From NCBI GenBank assembly GCA_050298555.1, contig JBNKUL010000057.1, positions 1 to 64,000 on the forward strand: a DNA stretch of 64,000 nucleotides, in the 5' to 3' direction. Position 1 is the first letter of the stretch. The number at the start of each line of letters is the position of its first letter. This DNA is from JAPHSX01 sp050298555 (GTDB taxonomy: Bacteria > Pseudomonadota > Gammaproteobacteria > Thiohalomonadales > Thiohalomonadaceae). This document shows positions 1 to 6,934 of the stretch, piece after piece. Position numbers and translations under genes: made by a program. The notes under the pieces were generated by a model. The model ran no database searches, was not told the origin of the DNA, and saw only the letters and a list, made by a program, of their open reading frames with translations.

Positions 1-32
1 GACTGGAGTTCAGACGTGTGCTCTTCCGATCT
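1..32 (+). other. Illumina TruSeq adapter remnant (artefact)
   Basis: The first 32 bases match the 3' part of the Illumina TruSeq read-2 adapter, including its end GCTCTTCCGATCT. This is library sequence left at the contig end, not genome. Anything read across position 32, including open frames starting here, is not biological. Real sequence starts at about position 33, inside cobT. Confidence 0.97.
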
Positions 33-165
33 GGCGCACAGCAAGCCTCTCCAGGCGCCCCAGCGAGCCAGGCGGCTTGGTCAGCTGCCCCTGCCGCGCC
101 TCAGCAGCAGTAGCGGCATCCACATTGATCGCGGCGACTTCACCGTGTACCCACTCAATACTCAT
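33..165 (-). CDS. cobT: CobT, nicotinate-nucleotide--dimethylbenzimidazole phosphoribosyltransferase (N-terminal fragment)
   Basis: Only the first 44 codons are present; the gene runs into the contig end and adapter. The translation starts MSIEWVHGE and contains LTKPPGSLGRLE at residues 29-40, the N-terminal signature of CobT. CobT makes alpha-ribazole phosphate from nicotinate mononucleotide and dimethylbenzimidazole for the lower ligand of cobalamin. The ATG at 165 overlaps the cobU stop by 4 nt (ATGA), so translation is probably coupled. An AAGG stretch lies upstream of the start. Family identity is clear; the rest of the protein cannot be judged. Confidence 0.9.
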
Positions 166-680
166 TCACTCTTACCTTTTAAAATCATCGGCAGCCCGGC
201 GGTAACGAAGGTCACCCGCTCGCACTGCGCGGCGACGGCCTGGTGCAGCCGGCCGATCTCGTCACAAAATCGTCGTGTCAGCTCCCCCATGGGGACGATA
301 CCCAGCCCCACCTCGTTGCTGACGAAGATAATCCGTCCCGGCAATTGCGGCAGCAACTGCAGCAGGGCGTCGCGCTCGCGCTCGAACACCTCCTCGCCCG
401 CCGCCAGCAGGTTGCTCAACCACAGGGTGAGGCAGTCGACCAGCAGGCAGCGACCCGCGGCGGCCTGCTGCTGCAGCGTCGCGGCAAGGCATAGCGGCTC
501 TTCGATAGCGAGCCAATGACCAGGGCGCCTCTCCTGGTGGTGGGCGATGCGCGCCGCCATCTCCTCGTCCCCCGCCTCGGCAGTGGCAAGGTAGACAACC
601 TCCAGGCCGCTGTCGGCGGCATACTGTTCGGCCAGGGCGCTCTTGCCCGAGCGGGCACCACCCAAGATCAGTTCACGCAT
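162..680 (-). CDS. cobU: CobU/CobP, adenosylcobinamide kinase / adenosylcobinamide-phosphate guanylyltransferase
   Basis: 172 residues, the usual length. A Walker A loop GGARSGKS lies at residues 7-14, histidines at 47-48 in the region that carries the GMP intermediate in this family, and DCLTLWLSN near residue 80. The enzyme phosphorylates adenosylcobinamide and then converts it to the GDP form in nucleotide-loop assembly of cobalamin. It lies 51 nt after ampE and overlaps cobT by 4 nt, so it links the AmpDE genes to a cobalamin late-assembly operon. cobS and cobC would be expected past the contig end. The ATG at 680 is preceded by an AGAAAG stretch. Confidence 0.94.
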   Translation of the reverse strand: MRELILGGARSGKSALAEQYAADSGLEVVYLATAEAGDEEMAARIAHHQERRPGHWLAIEEPLCLAATLQQQAAAGRCLLVDCLTLWLSNLLAAGEEVFERERDALLQLLPQLPGRIIFVSNEVGLGIVPMGELTRRFCDEIGRLHQAVAAQCERVTFVTAGLPMILKGKSE

Positions 681-731
681 CGAGCTTTCTCAAAACAGGA
701 AGGGGGAGATAATACCGGGTTTAGGAGGCCA

Positions 732-1595
732 TTACCCCATCCACCCGGCCAGGGTGGAGAGGGCGATGAGGGAGAGAAACACCATCACGGCGCGGCGCAC
801 CAGGGCCATGCTCTCCACCACCGGTTCACAGGCGCGGCTATCGAGTTCCAGCTCCTGCGGCTCGAGCCGCAGTGCCCCGAAGCCGCTGGCGACAAGCACC
901 TGGCGGCTGCTCTCGGCCCAGCCGCCATCGGCCTCACGCCAGCCCTGGATCGCCTCGACAAAGCTGCCGGCAAGGGCGTAGCCGACCGCACAGAGGCGAG
1001 CAGGCAGCCAGGCGAGCAGCCGATTCAGCCGCACTCCCGCCTCGTAGAGGCCGTCCTCCGTTGCCTCCTGCTGCGGCGGTAGCTGAGAGCTGAGGCGGTA
1101 GAGCAGCGCCCCACCCGGCCCCAACAGCACGAACCAGAAGGCGATGGCGATGAGCCGTTCGTTGGCCTCGACGAAGATGTTCTCCATGATCTGCTTGGTC
1201 ACCGCCGCCGAGCTCGTCACCTCCTCGCCCCCCAGCAGCTCTGCGGCATGCCAGCAGGCCGACTCCTCGTCATCGCGGGCACGGGCATCGACAAAGGCCT
1301 CCACCTCTGCCTCCAGGTCGCGCGGGCCGAAGCAGTAGAGCAGCAGCAGGATAGAGAAGGCGAGGCCGAAGACAATCCACAGACCACTAAGGTAGTAGTG
1401 GAGCAGCGCCACCGGGACGATCAACGGCAACAGCAGCAGCACCATACCCAGGGGACCGTTCAGCAACGGGTAGCGGCGGGTATAGGAGTGCACCCAACGG
1501 TAATAGCCATGGAACCAGTCGAAGCGACGTAACTCCTCCATCGAGCCGAGGAGGCGTTCAAACACCAGACTGAAGAGGATAGCGATAAGGGCCAT
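732..1595 (-). CDS. ampE: AmpE family inner-membrane protein
   Basis: 287 residues with hydrophobic segments near residues 50-90 and 150-170 and at the C-terminus (roughly 265-287). The N-terminus MALIAILFSLVFERLL and the FDWFHGYYRW region are typical of AmpE, an integral membrane protein related to CobD/CbiB and paired with AmpD. In enterobacteria it is described as a sensory partner in beta-lactamase regulation; its biochemical role is not settled. It starts 3 nt after the ampD stop, so the pair is surely co-transcribed. No ampC or ampR is in the window, so a wall-recycling role is more likely than antibiotic induction. Confidence 0.9.
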   Translation of the reverse strand: MALIAILFSLVFERLLGSMEELRRFDWFHGYYRWVHSYTRRYPLLNGPLGMVLLLLPLIVPVALLHYYLSGLWIVFGLAFSILLLLYCFGPRDLEAEVEAFVDARARDDEESACWHAAELLGGEEVTSSAAVTKQIMENIFVEANERLIAIAFWFVLLGPGGALLYRLSSQLPPQQEATEDGLYEAGVRLNRLLAWLPARLCAVGYALAGSFVEAIQGWREADGGWAESSRQVLVASGFGALRLEPQELELDSRACEPVVESMALVRRAVMVFLSLIALSTLAGWMG

Positions 1596-1598
1596 GGG

Positions 1599-2189
1599 CT
1601 AAGTGTCTACACTCGCCGAGGGCTTTTCAAGCAGTTGTGCGGCCAGCTGCTGCTGGAACCCCTGCCAGTCGAAATGGGGGCCGGGGTCGCTCTTGCGGCC
1701 GGGGGCGATGTCGCTATGGCCGACGATACGCTCCGGGCTGAGGGAGGGGTAGGCCTGCAGCAGGGCGGCGATGACCTCGGCGAGGCACTGGTACTGCGCT
1801 GCCTCGTAGGGCTCCTCATCCGTCCCCTCCAGCTCGATACCGATGGAGAAGTCGTTACAGCGCTCACGGCCACAGTAGGAGGAGAGGCCCGCATGCCATG
1901 CCCGTTGCTGCAGCGGCACATACTGCACCAGCTCGCCGTCGCGGCGGATCAGCAGGTGGGAGGAGACACGTAACTCATGGACCTCGGCGAAATAGGGGTG
2001 GGCCTGCGGGTCGAGGGTATTGGTAAAGAGGGCATCGATCCATGGCCCGCCGTATTCGCCGGGGGGCAGGCTGATGCCGTGGATCACCAGCAGGCTGGGC
2101 GGCTTCCCCTCAGGACGCTGATCACAGTTGGGCGAGGCGTGGTAGCGCGCCCCCTGCAGCAGCCCGGAGTCGGGGTCGACCCGTATCAC
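1599..2189 (-). CDS. ampD: AmpD, 1,6-anhydro-N-acetylmuramyl-L-alanine amidase
   Basis: 196 residues, close to E. coli AmpD (about 180). It carries the family motifs LLVIHGISLPPGE, with the zinc histidine near residue 37, the GRERCNDFSIGIELEGTD stretch, and GHSDIAPGRKSDPGPHFDW, with the second histidine and the aspartate ligand near residues 157-167. It cleaves the peptide from anhydro-muropeptides in the cytoplasm during murein recycling. The start is GTG at 2189, which overlaps the stop of the CBS gene by 4 nt (GTGA). No signal peptide is seen, as expected for a cytosolic enzyme. Confidence 0.95.
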   Translation of the reverse strand: MIRVDPDSGLLQGARYHASPNCDQRPEGKPPSLLVIHGISLPPGEYGGPWIDALFTNTLDPQAHPYFAEVHELRVSSHLLIRRDGELVQYVPLQQRAWHAGLSSYCGRERCNDFSIGIELEGTDEEPYEAAQYQCLAEVIAALLQAYPSLSPERIVGHSDIAPGRKSDPGPHFDWQGFQQQLAAQLLEKPSASVDT

Positions 2190-2593
2190 TTCAGACCGTT
2201 GACCAGGCCGCGCAGCACCATGTCGGTAAAGCTGATGATGCCGACCACATGGCCGCTGTCCACCACCGGGCAGCGCGACAGGCCGAAGCGGTCGAACAGG
2301 CGGGCGCAGTAGCGGATGTCCATGTCGGGGTCGACGGTGACCACCGGCTTGGCCATCACCTCGTAGACGTTCACCCGCTCGGGGGCGCGGTCCACCGCCA
2401 GTACCTTGCGGGCGATGTCGGAGATCAGCAGCATGCCGTACTCGTCGTCGTCGTGGCGCTTGTCGATAAGCAGGGTCTTGGTCTCCACATGCTTCATCTG
2501 CTTCAGCGCATCGGCCACGGTGGTCATGCCGTCGACCATATCGAACTTGGTCTTCATTACGTCGCGCACGCGCACCACTCTTCTGTCTGTCAT
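2186..2593 (-). CDS. CBS-pair protein
   Basis: 135 residues made almost entirely of two CBS motifs. The first starts near RVRDVMKTKFDMV (residues 8-20) and ends with GMLLISDIARKVL; the second spans VYEVMAKPVVTVD to GIISFTDMVLRGL. CBS pairs bind adenine nucleotides or S-adenosyl compounds and act as sensors. It follows the PII-like gene after 1 nt and overlaps ampD by 4 nt, so it sits in the DUF1538/PII-like operon. Inference: it senses energy state for the membrane proteins encoded upstream. No enzymatic domain is attached, so any effect must be through binding a partner. Confidence 0.85.
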   Translation of the reverse strand: MTDRRVVRVRDVMKTKFDMVDGMTTVADALKQMKHVETKTLLIDKRHDDDEYGMLLISDIARKVLAVDRAPERVNVYEVMAKPVVTVDPDMDIRYCARLFDRFGLSRCPVVDSGHVVGIISFTDMVLRGLVNGLK

Positions 2594-2594
2594 G

Positions 2595-2945
2595 TTAAAT
2601 CTCCTCCTCCACTACGTGGGTCAATTCTTTTACCTGGTGGATGACACCGACCGCATCCTCCACATCGATCTGAAAGGCGATACCAGTACCCGGCTTGGCG
2701 TCGAACTCCCCCACCTCGGCGATCTTCTCCAGTATCTTGCGGCTCATGTGCTCCTCCACCAGGAACATCACCATGTCGCGCTGGGTCTCCAGCGACAGGC
2801 CGAAGAAGGTCTTGCTCTTCTTAATCCCCTCGCCCCGCGCCTGGTTCAGCACCGTGGCACCGGTGGCGCCGGCCTCGCGTGCGGCATCGAGCACCGCATC
2901 GGTTTTGTGGTCCTCGACCAGGGCAATCAACAGTTTAAAGTGCAT
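2595..2945 (-). CDS. PII-like signalling protein
   Basis: 116 residues from the ATG at 2945, chosen over an upstream in-frame ATG at 2993 because it has a GGAGAG ribosome site and gives the normal PII-type N-terminus HFKLLIALV. The layout follows the PII fold: beta1-alpha1 with GATGATVLNQARGEG, a T-loop-like region (about residues 35-55), then MVMFLVEEHMSRKILEKI and a C-terminal stretch with FDAKPGTGIAF. It lacks the tyrosine and the TGxxGDGKIF nucleotide loop of canonical GlnB/GlnK, so it is a PII-like protein, not a nitrogen PII by sequence. Its place next to two membrane genes suggests it binds them, as GlnK binds AmtB (analogy only). Confidence 0.8.
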   Translation of the reverse strand: MHFKLLIALVEDHKTDAVLDAAREAGATGATVLNQARGEGIKKSKTFFGLSLETQRDMVMFLVEEHMSRKILEKIAEVGEFDAKPGTGIAFQIDVEDAVGVIHQVKELTHVVEEEI

Positions 2946-2947
2946 AG

Positions 2948-3733
2948 CTACTCTCCCGAGTTCTCCCGCCGCATCGCGCGGCGGGCTCTCCACTGACTAA
3001 GTTGGGCATAACCCATCACCGACATAATCGGAAACAGACTGGCAAAGGCGATAAGCCCGAAGCCATCCAGCATCGGGCTGCGTCCCGGCACGGTGCTGGC
3101 CAGCCCCAGCCCAAGGGCGGTGACCAGCGGCACGGTAACGGTGGAGGTGGTCACGCCGCCCGAATCGTAGGCCAGGGCGATGATCATCTTGGGGGCGTAA
3201 ACGGTCTGGATGATGACGACGATGTAACCGACGATGATGTAGTAGTGCAACGGCGTACCGCTAACGATGCGGTAGGTGCCCAGGGCGATGCCGATGGCCA
3301 CACCGATGGCCACCGCGGTACGCAGCCCCCATACGCTGATGGCGCCACCGGAGACCTCCTGCGCCTTGATCGCCACGGCGATCAGCGAGGGCTCGGCCAC
3401 GGTGGTAGAGAAGCCGATGGCAAAGGCGAAGATATAGACCCACCAGTAGTCGTCCCACTGCAGCGCCCGCATCACCCCATCGCCGAGGATAAAGGCGGGG
3501 TCGGTGAGCTGCTCGGCCATTAGCTGCCCCAGCGGAAACAGCGCCTCCTCCAGACCGATAAGGAACAGCGACAGTCCCACCAGTACATAGCCGAAACCGG
3601 CCAGCACCCGCTTGAGGTGAGGCACCGGACGGCGGATAACGAAGAGCTGGAAACCGAACAGGATACCGGCAATAGGTAGTACGTCGAGTACCGTAAAGAG
3701 AATGGTTTCGAGGATGAGCTGCAGGTCTTCCAT
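2948..3733 (-). CDS. DUF1538 family membrane protein (second copy)
   Basis: 261 residues, strongly hydrophobic, with seven or so predicted membrane segments. Two motifs stand out: GFSTTVAEPSLIAV in the first half, and YDSGGVTTSTVTVPLVTAL followed by DGFGLIAFASLFP in the second half. Both are shared with the preceding gene. The TT-x3-P-L pattern occurs in both halves, which suggests an internal repeat of the kind seen in secondary transporters (inference). Its start overlaps the stop of the first copy by 1 nt (TGATG). The C-terminus is basic and cytoplasmic-looking (QWRARRAMRR). The substrate is unknown. Confidence 0.85.
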   Translation of the reverse strand: MEDLQLILETILFTVLDVLPIAGILFGFQLFVIRRPVPHLKRVLAGFGYVLVGLSLFLIGLEEALFPLGQLMAEQLTDPAFILGDGVMRALQWDDYWWVYIFAFAIGFSTTVAEPSLIAVAIKAQEVSGGAISVWGLRTAVAIGVAIGIALGTYRIVSGTPLHYYIIVGYIVVIIQTVYAPKMIIALAYDSGGVTTSTVTVPLVTALGLGLASTVPGRSPMLDGFGLIAFASLFPIMSVMGYAQLSQWRARRAMRRENSGE

Positions 3734-4455
3734 CAGATCACCATCCCGTAGCCCATGACGAAGATCATCGGTGTCAGCGAGGCGAAGGCGATAAGACCAA
3801 AACCGTCGGTCATCGGGTTACGCCCCTTGATACTGGAGGCCAGCCCCACGCCGAGGGCGGTGACCAGCGGCACGGTAATGGTGGAGGTGGTAACACCGCC
3901 CGAGTCATAGGCGATACCGATGATCTCCTTGGGGGCGATGGCGGTCATCAACACCACACCGATGTAACCGCCGATGATGAAGTACTGGATCGGCCACCCC
4001 TTGAGGATGCGGAACACCCCCAGCACGATAGCAAAGCCCACCGACAGCGCCACGGTATAACGCAGGCCGGTGGCATAGCTCTCCTGAGCCGCATCGCTCG
4101 CCTCAATCATGCCGCCGGATGCCGCCACCTTGGCCGCCTCGGCCGATACCGCGATCAGGGCGGGCTCGGCCACGGTGGTACCGAAGCCGAGGGCAAAGGC
4201 GAAGGCCAGTACCCAGAAGACGCTACCCTTGCGGGCAAAGTCGAAGGCCATGCTCTCGCCAATGGGGAACAGTCCCATCTCCAGGCCGCGCACGAACAGG
4301 GTCAGCCCCATCACCACCATAAAGGTGCCGTAGAGCAGCTTGCCCAGGTTGGGGATAGGCTGCTGCAGCACCACCAGCTGGAAAAAGCCAATCACCAGGA
4401 TAATGGGCAGAAGATCGCGGATACTGTCCAAAAATGGACGGAGAATGTCAGACAC
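3733..4455 (-). CDS. DUF1538 family membrane protein (first copy)
   Basis: 240 residues from a GTG at 4455 (MSDILRPFLDSIRDLLP). The frame stays open to 5127, but that part is antisense to the retropepsin gene and is not coding. It carries the same motifs as its neighbour: GFGTTVAEPALIAV and YDSGGVTTSTITVPLVTAL with DGFGLIAFASLTP. It is the first gene of the minus-strand operon DUF1538-DUF1538-PII-like-CBS-ampD-ampE-cobU-cobT. The two copies probably form one membrane complex, since other bacteria carry longer single proteins of this family (from memory, to be checked). A transport role is inferred. The exact start is uncertain because the ribosome site is weak. Confidence 0.82.
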   Translation of the reverse strand: MSDILRPFLDSIRDLLPIILVIGFFQLVVLQQPIPNLGKLLYGTFMVVMGLTLFVRGLEMGLFPIGESMAFDFARKGSVFWVLAFAFALGFGTTVAEPALIAVSAEAAKVAASGGMIEASDAAQESYATGLRYTVALSVGFAIVLGVFRILKGWPIQYFIIGGYIGVVLMTAIAPKEIIGIAYDSGGVTTSTITVPLVTALGVGLASSIKGRNPMTDGFGLIAFASLTPMIFVMGYGMVI

Positions 4456-4542
4456 GGTGTTCTCTAGTTGTTGTGCGGGCTGTTTGTTGTCCGGTAGAGA
4501 GAAGTTACACCAACGGCCCGCCTGTGTTAACCCAAAAAACGA

Positions 4543-4548
4543 TATACT
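4543..4548 (+). promoter_or_regulatory. Candidate -10 box, possible leaderless start for the retropepsin gene
   Basis: TATACT lies only 6 nt before the ATG at 4555, and no Shine-Dalgarno sequence is visible between them. If this is the -10 box, transcription would start on or next to the start codon and give a leaderless mRNA. No good -35 is visible at 16-18 nt. Confidence 0.4.
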
Positions 4549-4554
4549 GCCGCG

Positions 4555-5073
4555 ATGAGTTCGCCAGATGAAACCCGCCGCATCGGCCGCGGCATGATGA
4601 TTGCCGCCTGGGCCGTTGCATTGGGGCTGCTCAGCCTGCTGTTCGGCGACGTGCTGGAGCAGCAGCGCAATCCCAACCAGCAGCTGGCCGCTCTCCAGGG
4701 GGGCGATGTCACCGAGGTGCGGCTGCAACGCAATCGCTACGGCCACTACCTCGCCTCCGGCACCGTCAACGGCAAACCGGTGGAGTTCATGCTCGACACC
4801 GGCGCCAGCGATGTGGTGATACCCGCCGGTGTGGCACAGCGCGTAGGGCTGCAGCGGGGCAGCCCCAGGTATTACGAGACCGCCAACGGTACCGTTAAGG
4901 CCTACGCCACCCTGCTGGAGAACGTCGGGCTGGGGGGGCTGCAGCTGCAGCGGGTACGCGCCAGCATCAACCCCAGCATGGAGGGTGAGACTATCCTGCT
5001 GGGGATGAGCGTACTGAAACAGCTGGAGTTTACCCAGCGTGGCGAGACCCTGATAATCCGCCAATACCGATAA
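4555..5073 (+). CDS. Membrane-anchored retropepsin-like aspartic protease (clan AA, TIGR02281-type)
   Basis: 172 residues. One N-terminal membrane helix (about residues 14-32, MMIAAWAVALGLLSLLFG) is followed by a single aspartic protease domain with the catalytic motif FMLDTGASDVVIP near residues 78-90 and the family stretch YETANGTVKAY, ending ILLGMSVLKQLEF. A single DTGA motif means it would act as a homodimer, like retroviral protease. The anchor places the domain in the periplasm. It is divergent from the DUF1538 operon and is followed 24 nt later by the symporter. Substrate unknown. Confidence 0.88.
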   Translation: MSSPDETRRIGRGMMIAAWAVALGLLSLLFGDVLEQQRNPNQQLAALQGGDVTEVRLQRNRYGHYLASGTVNGKPVEFMLDTGASDVVIPAGVAQRVGLQRGSPRYYETANGTVKAYATLLENVGLGGLQLQRVRASINPSMEGETILLGMSVLKQLEFTQRGETLIIRQYR

Positions 5074-5097
5074 CGAATAACCAACAAAGGGGAAAGA

Positions 5098-6435
5098 ATG
5101 GAGACCATTAGCAGCCTTATAGGGCAACTCAACTCAATCGTCTGGGGCCCGGCAATGCTGGTGCTGATCCTCGGCACCGGCCTCTACCTGATGGCGGGTC
5201 TCAAGGCGATGCCGCTGCAGCGCATCGGTTACGGCTTTCGTATGCTGTGGGCCGGGCGCAAGTCCGAGGAAGAGGGTGATATTCCCCCGTTCCGCGCGCT
5301 AATGACCTCCCTCTCCGCCACCGTCGGTACCGGCAACATCGCCGGTGTCGCCACCGCCATCGCCATGGGCGGCCCCGGCGCCCTGTTCTGGATGTGGTGC
5401 ACCGCCCTGGTGGGCATGGCCACCAAGTATGCCGAGGCGGTGCTGGCGGTCCACTACCGTGAGACCGACGCCAACGGCGACCACATCGGCGGCCCCATGT
5501 TCTATATCAAGAACGGCCTCAAGTCCCACTGGGCCTGGCTCGGCACCGCCTTCGCCGTGTTCGGCGCCATCGCCGGCTTCGGTATCGGCAACACCATCCA
5601 GGCCCACTCGGTGGCCGACGCGCTGCACAGCAGCTTCGCCATCTCCACCACCGCCACCGGCATCACCATGGCGGTACTGGCCGCACTGGTGCTGATTGGC
5701 GGTATCCGCCGCATCGCCACCGTCGCCACCGTGCTGGTGCCGTTGATGGCAATCGGCTACATCATCGCCGGACTGGTGGTGCTGGTACTCAATCTCGGCG
5801 CCATCCCCGATGCCATCGCCCTTATCGTCAAACACGCCTTCACCCCGGTGGCGGCCACCGGCGGCTTTGCTGGCGCCGCGGTATGGGCGGCGATCCGCTT
5901 CGGCGTGGCGCGCGGCATCTTCTCCAACGAGGCGGGCCTGGGCAGTGCCCCCATCGCCCACGCCGCCGCCCGAACCAGCAGCCCGGTACGCCAGGGCACC
6001 ATCGCCATGCTCGGCACCTTCATCGATACCCTGGTCATCTGCTCCATCACCGGACTGGCCATCGTCGTCACCGGGGTGTGGAGCGGCGGCGAGAACGGCG
6101 GACCGCTCACCGCCCTCGCCTTCGAGGCCGCCCTGCCGGGTATCGGCAACTACGTGGTGACCTTCGGCCTTGCGATCTTCGCCTTCACCACCCTGCTCGG
6201 CTGGAGCTTCTACGGCGAGAAGTGCGTGGAGTACCTGTTCGGCGTCAGGGCCATCGTCCCCTTCCGACTCCTCTGGATCATCGCCATCCCCATCGGGGCG
6301 GGCATGGACCTGAAATTCATCTGGCTGGTGGCCGACACCCTTAATGCGCTGATGGCCCTGCCCAACCTGCTGGCGCTGCTGCTGCTGAGCCCGGTGGTAT
6401 TCAAGCTGACGCGGGACTATTTCAACGGGAAATAG
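5098..6435 (+). CDS. AGCS family alanine/glycine:cation symporter
   Basis: 445 residues, about ten membrane segments. Motifs typical of AgcS/Alst proteins are visible: PPFRALMTSLSATVGTGNIAGVATAI, GGPGALFWMWCTALVGMATKYAEA, GGPMFYI, and FSNEAGLGSAPIAHAAA. It brings alanine or glycine into the cell with sodium or protons. The ATG at 5098 has a strong GGGGAAAG ribosome site. A REP doublet and a hairpin follow the stop, so the next gene may be transcribed separately. The amino acid specificity cannot be told from sequence. Confidence 0.93.
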   Translation: METISSLIGQLNSIVWGPAMLVLILGTGLYLMAGLKAMPLQRIGYGFRMLWAGRKSEEEGDIPPFRALMTSLSATVGTGNIAGVATAIAMGGPGALFWMWCTALVGMATKYAEAVLAVHYRETDANGDHIGGPMFYIKNGLKSHWAWLGTAFAVFGAIAGFGIGNTIQAHSVADALHSSFAISTTATGITMAVLAALVLIGGIRRIATVATVLVPLMAIGYIIAGLVVLVLNLGAIPDAIALIVKHAFTPVAATGGFAGAAVWAAIRFGVARGIFSNEAGLGSAPIAHAAARTSSPVRQGTIAMLGTFIDTLVICSITGLAIVVTGVWSGGENGGPLTALAFEAALPGIGNYVVTFGLAIFAFTTLLGWSFYGEKCVEYLFGVRAIVPFRLLWIIAIPIGAGMDLKFIWLVADTLNALMALPNLLALLLLSPVVFKLTRDYFNGK

Positions 6436-6437
6436 TG

Positions 6438-6489
6438 TTCGGCCCGAGGGCGGGCCTCCTACCTGTAGGAGCGCCGCCCCCGGCGCGAA
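6438..6489. repeat. REP doublet (REPIN-like), two inverted 25-nt elements
   Basis: Two elements of the form GTAGGAG-stem-loop-stem-CGAA lie head to head, 2 nt apart: 6438-6462 on the minus strand and 6465-6489 on the plus strand. The stems differ but each pairs with itself (GCCCG/CGGGC with loop CCCT; CGCCG/CGGCG with loop CCCC). The 5' GTAG and the short palindrome are marks of REP sequences mobilised by RAYT transposases. No RAYT gene is in the window. Confidence 0.8.
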
Positions 6490-6543
6490 CCCCCCTCGAA
6501 ACCTGAACGGTTTCATGCGATATTAACCACCACTGTTTATTCC

Positions 6544-6563
6544 GGCCCACCGCTGCGTGGGCC
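6544..6563 (+). terminator. Hairpin after the symporter, possible weak terminator
   Basis: GGCCCAC / GTGGGCC forms a 7-bp perfect stem with a 6-nt loop, followed by GCTTTAATT. The T tract is short, so this may be a weak terminator or part of the leader of the FKBP gene that starts 24 nt later. Confidence 0.4.
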
Positions 6564-6586
6564 GCTTTAATTATGGAGAGACAATC

Positions 6587-6931
6587 ATGAGCGAGATCAC
6601 CACCGATTCCGGCCTGAAGTATGAAGACAGCATCGTCGGCGACGGCGCCGAGGCCAGCGCGGGCCAGCAGGTCTCCGTGCACTACACCGGCTGGCTGGAG
6701 GATGGCAGCAAGTTCGACTCCAGCAAGGATCGTAACGATCCCTTCCGCTTCAAGCTGGGCGCCGGCATGGTGATCCGTGGCTGGGACGAAGGCGTTCAGG
6801 GCATGAAGATCGGCGGCACCCGCAAGCTGACCATCCCCGCCGAGCTGGGCTACGGTACCCGCGGCGCCGGCGGCGTGATTCCCCCCAACGCCACCCTGAT
6901 CTTCGAGGTTGAGCTGCTGGAGATCCTCTAA
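6587..6931 (+). CDS. FKBP-type peptidyl-prolyl cis-trans isomerase
   Basis: 114 residues from the ATG at 6587 (GGAGAG ribosome site); an in-frame ATG at 6557 lies inside the hairpin and is less likely. It is a single FKBP domain: VSVHYTGWLEDGSKFDSS, GAGMVIRGWDEGVQGMKIGGTRKLTIP, GYGTRGAGGVIPPNATLIFEVELL. There is no signal peptide, so it is probably cytoplasmic, like the small neisserial FKBP. It catalyses proline isomerisation in protein folding. It ends 3 nt before nadC and is probably co-transcribed with it. Confidence 0.95.
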   Translation: MSEITTDSGLKYEDSIVGDGAEASAGQQVSVHYTGWLEDGSKFDSSKDRNDPFRFKLGAGMVIRGWDEGVQGMKIGGTRKLTIPAELGYGTRGAGGVIPPNATLIFEVELLEIL

Positions 6932-6934
6932 GCC

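Noticed and set aside
4456..5127. Open frame that extends the first DUF1538 gene to 464 codons
   Set aside because: It is antisense to the retropepsin gene and has no membrane or family pattern; GC-rich codon bias keeps the frame open.
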